A stretch of 39,552 nucleotides of DNA from Shewanella sp. SG41-4 (GTDB lineage Bacteria > Pseudomonadota > Gammaproteobacteria > Enterobacterales > Shewanellaceae). The position numbers were made by a program, and so were the translations under genes. Shown one piece after another: positions 15,325 through 23,351 of this stretch (positions are counted from its first letter, which is position 1; each line of letters starts with the position of its first letter). The stretch is taken from the NCBI RefSeq assembly GCF_014164505.1, contig NZ_JACJFI010000009.1:1-39552 (forward strand), given 5' to 3'. The notes under the pieces were generated by a model that did not search any database, was not told the DNA's origin, and was given only the letters and a program-made list of their open reading frames with translations.

Positions 15325-18300
15325 ATGTCGGCGAAACTGTTTAATCTCCCCATTAAGCTTTCATTAGAGATGATTGCGAAACTGTTTTCGGCCACCCAAA
15401 TTCAAAAAGCGCAAAACTATTTGATTCAAGGTCGAGTTCTAGAAGTTACTGCCAGCAGTAATAATCATGATATAGAGGCCTATGTTGAAGGTTCCGCTGC
15501 TGAGCCCTATCGCCAAGAAATCACCCTCGTTAATGTTAACCACAAAATTGTGATGCGTTCACATTGTACTTGTCCTGTTAGAACCAATTGTAAACATGTT
15601 GCAGCTGCTATGCTGGCTCTGGTCGATAAAAAACCGGTTGAAGAGCAACGTATACATCAATGGTTACGCCAACTTGACGAGCAAAAAACGGTTGCCGAAT
15701 TTGAGGAGGAGGACGAAGAAAAAGATCGCATTATTTATGTATTATCCAATGATCCTCATGGTATTTTTGTCGAATTTAAACGCAGTAAATTAAATAAAAA
15801 AGGCCAATACAATAAAGGCAGCAAGCTGGCATTAGCCGATATTCGCTATAGTATGCCGTGGTGGATAGACCCTGAAGATAAACAGATTATCAGCTTGTTA
15901 TTGTCATCAAATAATCATGGCTCTAAAATTTATATTGAAGGTGAGATTTCATTTTTAGCACTGACTAAAATGCTCACTGCCGAAGTGTGTTTTTGGGAAG
16001 AAAACCGTATTCCTCTGACTTGGGCTAAATCTGTTGTACCTGAGTTTATCTGGTGTGAGGTTGATAAAAAACATACCCAAATGCAAATGCGCATGCCTGG
16101 GCTGGATAATTGGGAGTTTATTGCTACCGAGCCACCTTTGTATGTTGAATTAGATTATTTGCATTTAGGTAGAATAGAAACCGACTTGCCAGTTAAAAAG
16201 TTAAGTTTATTGCAGCACATGCCACCAGTGCCATTGGCTCAAGTAGATGCTATTAGTCATAAAATGCTCCAGCATTTTTCACCTAAAACGGTGCCGGTTC
16301 CTAGCGAAATAGATTTTTGCGAGATAACCGATTCACTGATAACACACTTAACCTTTACGCGTGAGTTTGTTGCCAATAACCAGATTATGCAACCGGTTAT
16401 TCGGGTTGATCATTGCTACGGTGAAATTACCTTTAACGCCTCGACCAAGCCCGAACGCATAAGCTTAGTCAAAAAAAATCAAGTCCAGTATCAAGTGCAT
16501 AGGCATGTAGACCAAGAGCTTGCGGCTTTACAGTCATTAGCTGATATTGGCCTAGTGACACTTGAATCAGACGCTACGCTGGCCAGTTCACAACAACCCT
16601 ATTATGTCAGTGTCGGATTATTACCTGAGTCGATTTTTGAATGGTCTGAATTAACCAATAATGGTGTTGATGCATTAACAGCACTGGGCATGGAGATTCA
16701 TTTTGATGATGACTTCGACTTACAAATTACCGATGCACAGTTAGATGTCGATTTAGTTGACGATGATGAGTCTGGTTGGTTTTCATTATCACTCAGTGCC
16801 GACATCGATGGCCAAAGTGTACCGTTATTAGCCTTAGTTGCCCGTTGGTTACAACAAAATGGTGAACCAGCAGACGATGATGAGTTGCTATTGCCTGGCC
16901 CTAACGGTGGCTTTATTAAAATCAAAGCCAAAACCATTAAACCGCTGATTAGTATTATCCAAGAATTATTCAATCGTCACTCTGGTGATGTTATTTCGAT
17001 ACCACGCAACCGTGCGCATATTTTGAATGATTTATCTGCCAGTGACGTGCGTTTACTCAATGGCGAAAGAGTGCGCAATTTAGCCACCAAACTCGCAGAG
17101 TTTAAAGGGGTGGTTCCGGTTGAGTTGCCCGATGGCTTAAATGCGACATTACGTGATTATCAAAAACAAGGTTTTGACTGGTTGTGTTTTCTTAAAGAAT
17201 ATCAACTGGGTGGTATTTTAGCCGATGACATGGGCCTGGGTAAAACCGTTCAAGCGTTGGCATTTTTACTCAAAGCCAAGCAAGACGCTACCGAGCATCG
17301 TACTAGTTTAATTGTCTGTCCTACCAGCTTAGTGGGTAACTGGTTAAAAGAAGCCAATAAGTTTGCTCCGTCGCTGAATGTAGTGGTTATCCACGGTAAT
17401 AAACGTCAGCCCTTATTAGATCAAATAAACCAGTTTGATGTGGTTGTGACAACCTATCCACTAATGTTACGTGATGAAGCTATTTACTGTGAGTATGTGT
17501 TTGAGCATATTATTTTGGATGAAGCACAACAAATTAAAAATGCTCAAGCAAAAGTCACTCAGGTGATTAAAACCCTTAGGGGTAGATTCCGCTTATGTTT
17601 ATCCGGTACACCGCTTGAAAACCATTTAGGCGAATTAAAATCATTGATGGATTTTTGCTTGCCAGGTTTATTAGGCCAGCATACCTACTTTAATAAACAG
17701 TTCCGCGGTCCGATTGAGAAGCAAGCTGATGTTGAAAAGTCGCAGTTACTGAGTCAGCGTATTGCTCCCTTTATGCTGCGCCGCACTAAAAAAGAAGTGG
17801 TGTCAGAATTACCTGAAAAAACCGTGATTATTCAAACTCTGGAACTTGAACGAGATCAACGTAATTTGTACGAGTCTATCCGCTTAGTGATGGAGAAGAA
17901 ATTGCGTGAATTATTTGCCAAAAAAGGGGTATCGAGTAGTCATATTGAGTTTTTAGATGCATTGTTGAAGTTGCGTCAAGCCTGTTGCGACCCGCGTTTA
18001 GTGAAGCTTGAACAAGCTCAACAAGTTAAAGACAACGCTAAAATGACTTGGTTAATTCAAAACCTGCCTGAAATGATTGAAGAAGGTCGTAAAATTCTTA
18101 TCTTCAGCCAATTTACCGGCATGTTAGCCTTGATTGAAGATGAGCTAAAACGCTTAACGATTAGCTACAGTAAATTAACCGGGCAAACTCGAGACCGTCA
18201 AACTCAGATTGATGCGTTTCAAGAGGGGGATAATTCGGTGTTTTTGATCAGTTTAAAAGCGGGTGGTACTGGGCTTAATTTAACCGCTGCTGATACCGTG

Positions 18301-18537
18301 ATCCACTTTGATCCTTGGTGGAATCCTGCAGCAGAGCGACAAGCAACGGATCGTGCTCACCGTATTGGCCAGTTAAACCCTGTGTTTGTTTATAAACTCA
18401 TTGCCCAAGGCACCGTTGAAGAGAAGATTCAAGAAATGCAGCAGCACAAACAAGGTTTGGCTGACAGTATTTTATCCGATGGTACTCAAGGTCCATGGCA
18501 GGGCAGTGCAAACGATTTATTAGCACTGTTGAGTTAA
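15325..18537 (+). CDS. SNF2-family helicase with SWIM zinc finger
   Basis: I prefer ATG at 15325 over the adjacent TTG at 15322. The 1070-residue protein opens with a SWIM zinc finger (Cys81, Cys83, Cys89, His91 in CTCPVRTNCKH). A long middle region of about 500 residues follows, with an acidic patch near 125. The C-terminal part is a full SNF2 ATPase: DDMGLGKT with Lys640, the Walker B-type box DEAQ at 732-735, LSGTPLENHLGEL, and motif VI with ATDRAHRIGQ at 1007-1016. It is expected to translocate on double-stranded DNA and remodel protein-DNA or polymerase complexes, in the manner of RapA-like bacterial Swi2/Snf2 proteins. No methyltransferase or defence partner sits beside it, so a housekeeping role is more likely than an antiphage one. 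Confidence 0.93.
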   Translation: MSAKLFNLPIKLSLEMIAKLFSATQIQKAQNYLIQGRVLEVTASSNNHDIEAYVEGSAAEPYRQEITLVNVNHKIVMRSHCTCPVRTNCKHVAAAMLALVDKKPVEEQRIHQWLRQLDEQKTVAEFEEEDEEKDRIIYVLSNDPHGIFVEFKRSKLNKKGQYNKGSKLALADIRYSMPWWIDPEDKQIISLLLSSNNHGSKIYIEGEISFLALTKMLTAEVCFWEENRIPLTWAKSVVPEFIWCEVDKKHTQMQMRMPGLDNWEFIATEPPLYVELDYLHLGRIETDLPVKKLSLLQHMPPVPLAQVDAISHKMLQHFSPKTVPVPSEIDFCEITDSLITHLTFTREFVANNQIMQPVIRVDHCYGEITFNASTKPERISLVKKNQVQYQVHRHVDQELAALQSLADIGLVTLESDATLASSQQPYYVSVGLLPESIFEWSELTNNGVDALTALGMEIHFDDDFDLQITDAQLDVDLVDDDESGWFSLSLSADIDGQSVPLLALVARWLQQNGEPADDDELLLPGPNGGFIKIKAKTIKPLISIIQELFNRHSGDVISIPRNRAHILNDLSASDVRLLNGERVRNLATKLAEFKGVVPVELPDGLNATLRDYQKQGFDWLCFLKEYQLGGILADDMGLGKTVQALAFLLKAKQDATEHRTSLIVCPTSLVGNWLKEANKFAPSLNVVVIHGNKRQPLLDQINQFDVVVTTYPLMLRDEAIYCEYVFEHIILDEAQQIKNAQAKVTQVIKTLRGRFRLCLSGTPLENHLGELKSLMDFCLPGLLGQHTYFNKQFRGPIEKQADVEKSQLLSQRIAPFMLRRTKKEVVSELPEKTVIIQTLELERDQRNLYESIRLVMEKKLRELFAKKGVSSSHIEFLDALLKLRQACCDPRLVKLEQAQQVKDNAKMTWLIQNLPEMIEEGRKILIFSQFTGMLALIEDELKRLTISYSKLTGQTRDRQTQIDAFQEGDNSVFLISLKAGGTGLNLTAADTVIHFDPWWNPAAERQATDRAHRIGQLNPVFVYKLIAQGTVEEKIQEMQQHKQGLADSILSDGTQGPWQGSANDLLALLS

Positions 18538-18701
18538 TGAACCGAAAACTTACTCACTTGAGCTAGCGTGTCAATTTGCGAAACTCAAATGAGTGAGATG
18601 TTATCTATTACGCTAGATTGGCTGGATAAACATGTTTTTGATAGACTTTGGCTCGATAACCAAGCAATCGATAAACATGGTCCCGAAAATGGAGATGAAC
18701 C

Positions 18702-19049
18702 TTGGCTGCAGTGTACTTTAAACGTGGTTCATCAGCGCCAAGACCGCGGCGCTCATCTCGTGCCACGCCAGTCTTGCATACAGTCTTTTTTGAACAGGTA
18801 TTTGCCGAGCTTCGGCTTAATCCTGATAAAATTGCCATTGTTAGGAGTAATATCGCTGAATTTCAAGCTCAGCCATATTTGAAGAAAGGTCTGCACACTG
18901 CAATTGATCGGTTACTGTTGGTGTTTGAAGATGATAATGACATTGAACTGCTGTATCGCCAGGTAATGAGTGATGACATTGGTCAGCGGGTAAGACGCTA
19001 CCCACTGATTTTTAAAGGTATAATTTCAACTCATTCAAATACGGTATAA
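18702..19049 (+). CDS. Small hypothetical protein, possible frameshifted gene
   Basis: The frame is open with a TTG start at 18702, preceded by GGAG at 18691-18694. Residues 1-25 are Arg/Ser/Pro-rich; residues 26-115 look like a genuine helical protein (FFEQVFAELRLNPDKIAIV, GLHTAIDRLLLVFEDDNDIE). Upstream in another frame (18568-18760) the sequence MLSITLDWLDKHVFDRLWL followed by GDEPWLQ also looks protein-like. The two halves could be one older gene broken by a frameshift near 18740-18770. I recognise no family. It follows the SNF2 gene on the same strand. Confidence 0.45.
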   Translation: MAAVYFKRGSSAPRPRRSSRATPVLHTVFFEQVFAELRLNPDKIAIVRSNIAEFQAQPYLKKGLHTAIDRLLLVFEDDNDIELLYRQVMSDDIGQRVRRYPLIFKGIISTHSNTV

Positions 19050-19081
19050 GTTAATTGGGCTAGATGACGAATCGATTTTTT

Positions 19082-19184
19082 CGACTCAAGTGTTACGAAT
19101 CAAATGTTTATAATAGAGTTGAACATTTCGAATCGGATGTTACTGATCGAGTATTAGCAATCGAGTATTAGCAATCAAGTGCTA
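19082..19184. repeat. Degenerate 14-bp tandem units between convergent genes
   Basis: Units are CGACTCAAGTGTTA, CGAATCAAATGTTTA, a diverged stretch, CGAATCGGATGTTA, CTGATCGAGTATTA, GCAATCGAGTATTA and GCAATCAAGTGCTA. The last four are contiguous from 19129 to 19184. The array abuts the stop codon of the oxidoreductase gene. Confidence 0.6.
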
Positions 19185-19186
19185 CG

Positions 19187-20182
19187 TTACACCATCACGC
19201 GTGTTGCAAACTCACTTGGTCCCGCCAAAATAGCCCGGCCTACTGCCACTAAATCGACTTGCTTAGTCGCTAAAATGGTTTCGATGTAATCAATGCTTTC
19301 AATACCGCCAACACCAATGACTGCAGCGGTGGTTGTGCCTGTCAGCGGTGCTGCATCTTCAACTAAAAAGCCTTCGCCGCGTTTGTCTTTAGGACGATTC
19401 CAGCCACCAATGCCTGATGATACGTTAAGTATTTCAACACCCGCATCAACTAACCATTGGCTCATTTGGCCCATATCGTCATGGGATAAACCACTGGGAT
19501 AACCGTCTTGCCCGGGAATGCGTGTCATCACTGCTAATCTTGGTGCCGCTTGTTTTATTTTACTGACCATTTCGAGCAATATTCTAGCGCGATTTTTAAG
19601 GCTGCCACCGTATTGGTCCTGACGTTGATTAGTGAGCGGAGATAACCACTGATTAATACCGTAACCGTGAGCGCAATGCAGCTCTACTAAATCAAATCCT
19701 GCTTTGTCAGCACGAATGGCGGCATTCACAAAGTCTTGCTGCCATTGATTAATATCATCCAACGTCATGGCTCTAGGTGTGGGTAATACACGGTCATATG
19801 CTGGCACTGTAATGCCTGACGGCCCCATAATGTCAGTGCTAATGCCTGCGCTGTCTTTGCCGCCACAATGAGTTATTTGTAAGCCTGTTTTTACCCCTGC
19901 TTTATGTAGCGTCGCTGCAATTTGGCTTAAACCGGGTAAGCAAGCATCATCATGCGCCCCAAGTTGGTTTGACTCACTGCGTCCGGCCAAATTTACATGG
20001 CTGTATTCCACCATCACCAATCCTGCGCCTGACTGGGCTAAATTATGGTAATGATTTAGGGTGGCATCCGTTGCTAAACCATTTAAATCTGCGGTTTGTG
20101 ACGCCATAGGCGGTACGACTAAACGGTTTTTAAAGGTCAGTCCGTTTGTGAGTGTGAGTGGGGTAAAGCGTAACGCGGTCAT
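19187..20182 (-). CDS. Old Yellow Enzyme-type NADH:flavin oxidoreductase
   Basis: The 331-residue protein is a single TIM barrel of the NADH:flavin oxidoreductase/OYE family. FMN- and substrate-binding features are visible: NRLVVPPMAS (19-28), the substrate-binding pair His169/His172 in HCAHGY with Tyr174, then NQWLSPLTNQR and YGGSLKNRAR (191-200). It reduces activated C=C bonds with NAD(P)H. It lacks the C-terminal FeS/FAD half of 2,4-dienoyl-CoA reductase. It lies 9 bases downstream of the LysE-type gene on the same strand, so the two are probably co-transcribed. The natural substrate is unknown. Confidence 0.92.
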   Translation of the reverse strand: MTALRFTPLTLTNGLTFKNRLVVPPMASQTADLNGLATDATLNHYHNLAQSGAGLVMVEYSHVNLAGRSESNQLGAHDDACLPGLSQIAATLHKAGVKTGLQITHCGGKDSAGISTDIMGPSGITVPAYDRVLPTPRAMTLDDINQWQQDFVNAAIRADKAGFDLVELHCAHGYGINQWLSPLTNQRQDQYGGSLKNRARILLEMVSKIKQAAPRLAVMTRIPGQDGYPSGLSHDDMGQMSQWLVDAGVEILNVSSGIGGWNRPKDKRGEGFLVEDAAPLTGTTTAAVIGVGGIESIDYIETILATKQVDLVAVGRAILAGPSEFATRVMV

Positions 20183-20191
20183 TGCAACATC

Positions 20192-20806
20192 CTATATATT
20201 TATGGCTATCAATATGCCAGCAATCAACATAATACTGCCTGCAGTACGATTCATTATCGTTGCCGCTTTAGGGGAGGTAAATACCTGTTTTGCACTTGAT
20301 GCCAAATAAGCATAAGTGAGATTAACGGAACCAAAAGCCAAGGTGGCAGTGGCGAGTATAATCATCACATCGGTAAGGTCTACATGGGCCATTGGCACAA
20401 AAGCAGGAAAAAAGCTGACGTAAAATATCAATGCTTTTGGGTTGCCCACGGCAATAAGCAGGCCCGTGATTAAATTTTTAAATTGGCTCACTTTAGGTAT
20501 CGTTGCTAATTGAACGCCTTTAGCCGTTGAACGCAACATACTGAAACCTAACCAGCATAAATAAAGCGCACTGGCGTACTTTATCAGCTCGAAAGCAGGG
20601 CCCATGGCATTGGCAATAGCAGCCAAACCGAACAAGGCTAATAGAATGTAAACAAAGTCTCCCATCAGCACGCCAAGGGTAATAAAAGCGCCATGCTTAA
20701 ACCCATTTGAAAATGATCTCGATACTACGGCAAACACAGCCGGACCCGGCAGTATCGCCAAAATTAACATAGTGAAAAATAATGCAATAACTTGCTGTAA
20801 TATCAT
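20192..20806 (-). CDS. LysE/RhtB family amino-acid exporter
   Basis: The 204-residue inner-membrane protein has about six hydrophobic segments. It carries the family's N-terminal signature LAILPGPAVFAVVSRSFSNG (about 16-35), followed by GAFITLGVLMGDFVYILLA and KYASALYLCWLGFSMLR. Family members export amino acids such as lysine, homoserine or threonine; the substrate here cannot be inferred. It is the first gene of a two-gene operon with the oxidoreductase and diverges from the DTW gene across 235 bp, which contains a TATAAT at about 20845. Confidence 0.92.
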   Translation of the reverse strand: MILQQVIALFFTMLILAILPGPAVFAVVSRSFSNGFKHGAFITLGVLMGDFVYILLALFGLAAIANAMGPAFELIKYASALYLCWLGFSMLRSTAKGVQLATIPKVSQFKNLITGLLIAVGNPKALIFYVSFFPAFVPMAHVDLTDVMIILATATLAFGSVNLTYAYLASSAKQVFTSPKAATIMNRTAGSIMLIAGILIAINI

Positions 20807-21041
20807 TAAATATGAACTCGGGTTTATGGGTAAAATACGTGGGGTATAATCGATTAGCTAACTCACCCATTTTGCTCATCGATTTTGCGAGAGTATATCG
20901 TATTTTCATAGCGTTAATGTATTGGTCTATCGTAAGCAGTCGTTTCAGGTTATTGAATTGTGTTTATCGATGATTTGGTGATAATCACGGTGTGTTAGTA
21001 CGCTATTAAGTGATTTATTTTATAGGTGTTATTTTAAAATT

Positions 21042-21548
21042 ATGTTGAAAATTATTTTGCTAACGCATTCACGAGAAATGGGTCGTGCTAATAATACAGG
21101 CCAATTAGTCAAACACGTTTTAGGCGATAGCGCGCGGGTGGTTGAGTGGCACCGTAAACAACCCGACGCTGAATTATTGACTGCAATTGAAGCGGGTCTT
21201 GTTGGGTTGGTATTTCCTAAAGATGATGAAAATATTTCTGAAAATGTATGCGAGATACCTAAAAGTCTATTATATTTAGTGCTTATCGATGCCACTTGGC
21301 AAGAAGCGCGCAAGATGTATAACCAAAGCCCTTACCTAAAAGCCTTGCCTAAAGTGTCATTAGTTGATGCGCCAAAGTCGATATATCCACTAAGGAGAAA
21401 CCAAATTGAAGGAGGATTATGTACGGCAGAATGTGTAATACATTTATTGACTGAGTCAGAAAACGTAATCGAAGCACAACAGCTAAGTCAGTTATTGATG
21501 ACATTTATTGGCAGTGAGGCCAATGTTTTTACAGGGAATAAGCGTTAG
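21042..21548 (+). CDS. DTW-domain protein, putative tRNA-uridine aminocarboxypropyltransferase
   Basis: The 168-residue protein has the DTW signature as DATW at 83-86 in LIDATWQEARKMY, the SPYLK..PKVSL stretch that follows, and RRNQIEGGLCTAECV near 127-141. DTW proteins such as TapT transfer the aminocarboxypropyl group of SAM to uridine in tRNA, making acp3U. The start is right at the core fold (ILLTHSREMGRANNTGQL), so it lacks the N-terminal cysteine-rich zinc region found in YfiP/TapT; it belongs to a short form whose exact RNA target may differ. It appears monocistronic, with the chemoreceptor gene 79 bases downstream. Confidence 0.85.
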   Translation: MLKIILLTHSREMGRANNTGQLVKHVLGDSARVVEWHRKQPDAELLTAIEAGLVGLVFPKDDENISENVCEIPKSLLYLVLIDATWQEARKMYNQSPYLKALPKVSLVDAPKSIYPLRRNQIEGGLCTAECVIHLLTESENVIEAQQLSQLLMTFIGSEANVFTGNKR

Positions 21549-21627
21549 CCAATATAGATTGAAACATTTGTTGTTTAACCTCGAATAATAAAAAGCACCC
21601 ACATTATAATAATTACCGGAGGTTAAT

Positions 21628-23259
21628 ATGTTTAGCACCATTCGGGCTAAATTCTCACTAATATTCATCATATTTGCAGTCGCTATAGCCTTTATTGCCA
21701 TTACGAATGCCACTCAAAGCCAAAATCAACTAGACCAGATTCATGAACTTAGTCGTCAATTTAATCCAGCTATCTCTAGCATTATCAATGGCGATCGCGA
21801 TTTATATCAAGCTCATTTAAGCGAAGTTATTCTGCTTGATGGTGCGCTAACTGCTCAACAACGAGATGATCAAATAAGTAATTGGCAGGAGAATGCTGAT
21901 CAAGCTAAGCAGCGCGTTGCCGACTTCAACAGTCATTTAGACAATTACCCAGAAGTGCTCAGTGCACTTAACGGTTTTGATACTCAATATCAGAAATGGT
22001 TTACGGCCTCTACCTCGGTCATCAATGCTGTTAAGACTGGCGATTATGCAACAGCGAAGCAACGTTATAAAGATACATCTTTAATTGAGTTTGCAAGGTT
22101 GCGTGATATTTTTAATGCGGCGGGTGAGCGTGCCGATGAGCAGGTAAAGCTAATCGACCTAAATAATACTCAAACATCAAAAAGCCACATGACAATATTA
22201 TTTAGTGTGTCTGGTATTTTGATTGTTTTGATCATCTTTTTGGCTTACTACGGTCCTAAAATTGTGGTGGATAGAATTAAGGATGTTACCGACCGTATTA
22301 CCGATATAGGCAAAGGTGATGGCGATTTAACCCGTAGATTAATCATAAAGCAACATGATGAAATAGGTGAACTAGCAGCAGCATTTAATCATTTTGTCGA
22401 TCATTTGCAGCAAATGATCATCGCCATTGATAAACAGTCTAATGATGTGAATAGTTGTATTGAGCAATTAGCGAGTAATGCCGGTGTTGCCAGCCAAATC
22501 AGCCAAGAGCAGCATTATTCAGTTGATAGTATTGTCACAGCGGTGAATCAAATGAGCTCCGCTGTTCGTGAAGTGGCTAAAAATGCATTAGATACAGCTT
22601 CTGAGATTAATAATGTAAATGACCAGACGGTTGAAGGTAAACGTATTTTGTCGTTGTCAGTCGATAATATTCAACAACTGTCGACGTCTGTTCAAAATGC
22701 GGTGGTGGCTATTCAAGCCTTGTCGACCAATTCATCGCAAATTGCGTCAGTTCTTGATGTTATCCGTGGTATTGCAGAGCAAACTAACTTGCTTGCATTG
22801 AATGCTGCAATTGAGGCGGCTCGAGCGGGTGAACAAGGGCGCGGTTTTGCGGTTGTTGCTGACGAGGTAAGAACCTTGGCCAGCCGAACTGAGCGGTCAA
22901 TTCAAGATATTCAGAATATGATTGAAAAACTTCAGGATGGTGTTAAAGATGCTGTTCATACCATTGAAGCGGGTGCAAATTTAACTGCTACGACGGTTGA
23001 ATTGTCATCGCAAACACAAACATCACTGGACTTAATTCTGCAAGCCACGGCTAATGTGATTGACATGTCAACACAAACTGCAGCAGCAACGGAGCAACAA
23101 ACTCATGTTACCGAAGAGATTAATCGTAATTTGACAGAGTTGTCTGACAAAACCCGTCATTGCAATGATGTGATTGCTGAAAACCAACAAATTGCCAAGA
23201 AAACCGCTTCTGTGTGTAAGTCATTGCGCTCTGAGGTGGTTCGATTTAAGGTTGTTTAA
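21628..23259 (+). CDS. Methyl-accepting chemotaxis protein
   Basis: A strong GGAGG precedes the ATG at 21628. The 543-residue inner-membrane receptor has TM1 at about 8-30. Its periplasmic helical domain of about 155 residues resembles the four-helix-bundle (4HB) type ([19 protein letters not shown]). TM2 is at about 188-212, a HAMP domain at about 213-268 and a cytoplasmic signalling domain to the end. The hairpin tip with [19 protein letters not shown] and [15 protein letters not shown] (about 383-417) contacts CheA/CheW. No C-terminal CheR-binding pentapeptide is evident. Ligand unknown; it is next to, but convergent with, the glucoside locus. Confidence 0.95.
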   Translation: MFSTIRAKFSLIFIIFAVAIAFIAITNATQSQNQLDQIHELSRQFNPAISSIINGDRDLYQAHLSEVILLDGALTAQQRDDQISNWQENADQAKQRVADFNSHLDNYPEVLSALNGFDTQYQKWFTASTSVINAVKTGDYATAKQRYKDTSLIEFARLRDIFNAAGERADEQVKLIDLNNTQTSKSHMTILFSVSGILIVLIIFLAYYGPKIVVDRIKDVTDRITDIGKGDGDLTRRLIIKQHDEIGELAAAFNHFVDHLQQMIIAIDKQSNDVNSCIEQLASNAGVASQISQEQHYSVDSIVTAVNQMSSAVREVAKNALDTASEINNVNDQTVEGKRILSLSVDNIQQLSTSVQNAVVAIQALSTNSSQIASVLDVIRGIAEQTNLLALNAAIEAARAGEQGRGFAVVADEVRTLASRTERSIQDIQNMIEKLQDGVKDAVHTIEAGANLTATTVELSSQTQTSLDLILQATANVIDMSTQTAAATEQQTHVTEEINRNLTELSDKTRHCNDVIAENQQIAKKTASVCKSLRSEVVRFKVV

Positions 23260-23290
23260 TATAGGATTGAACTGATAATTTAACGCAATA

Positions 23291-23325
23291 AAAATGGCTT
23301 AATGTTTATCACATTAAGCCATTTT
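23291..23325. terminator. Bidirectional terminator between MCP and GH3 genes
   Basis: AAAATGGCTTAATGT and ACATTAAGCCATTTT form a perfect 15-bp stem with a 5-nt loop. The A/T ends suit termination in both directions between the convergent genes. Confidence 0.85.
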
Positions 23326-23351
23326 ATTTGGTGTTTTTTAAGTACTAGCTT

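Noticed and set aside
15325..18537. SNF2 helicase as part of an antiphage system such as DISARM
   Set aside because: No methyltransferase, nuclease or other defence gene lies nearby; the SWIM-SNF2 layout fits a chromosomal housekeeping protein.
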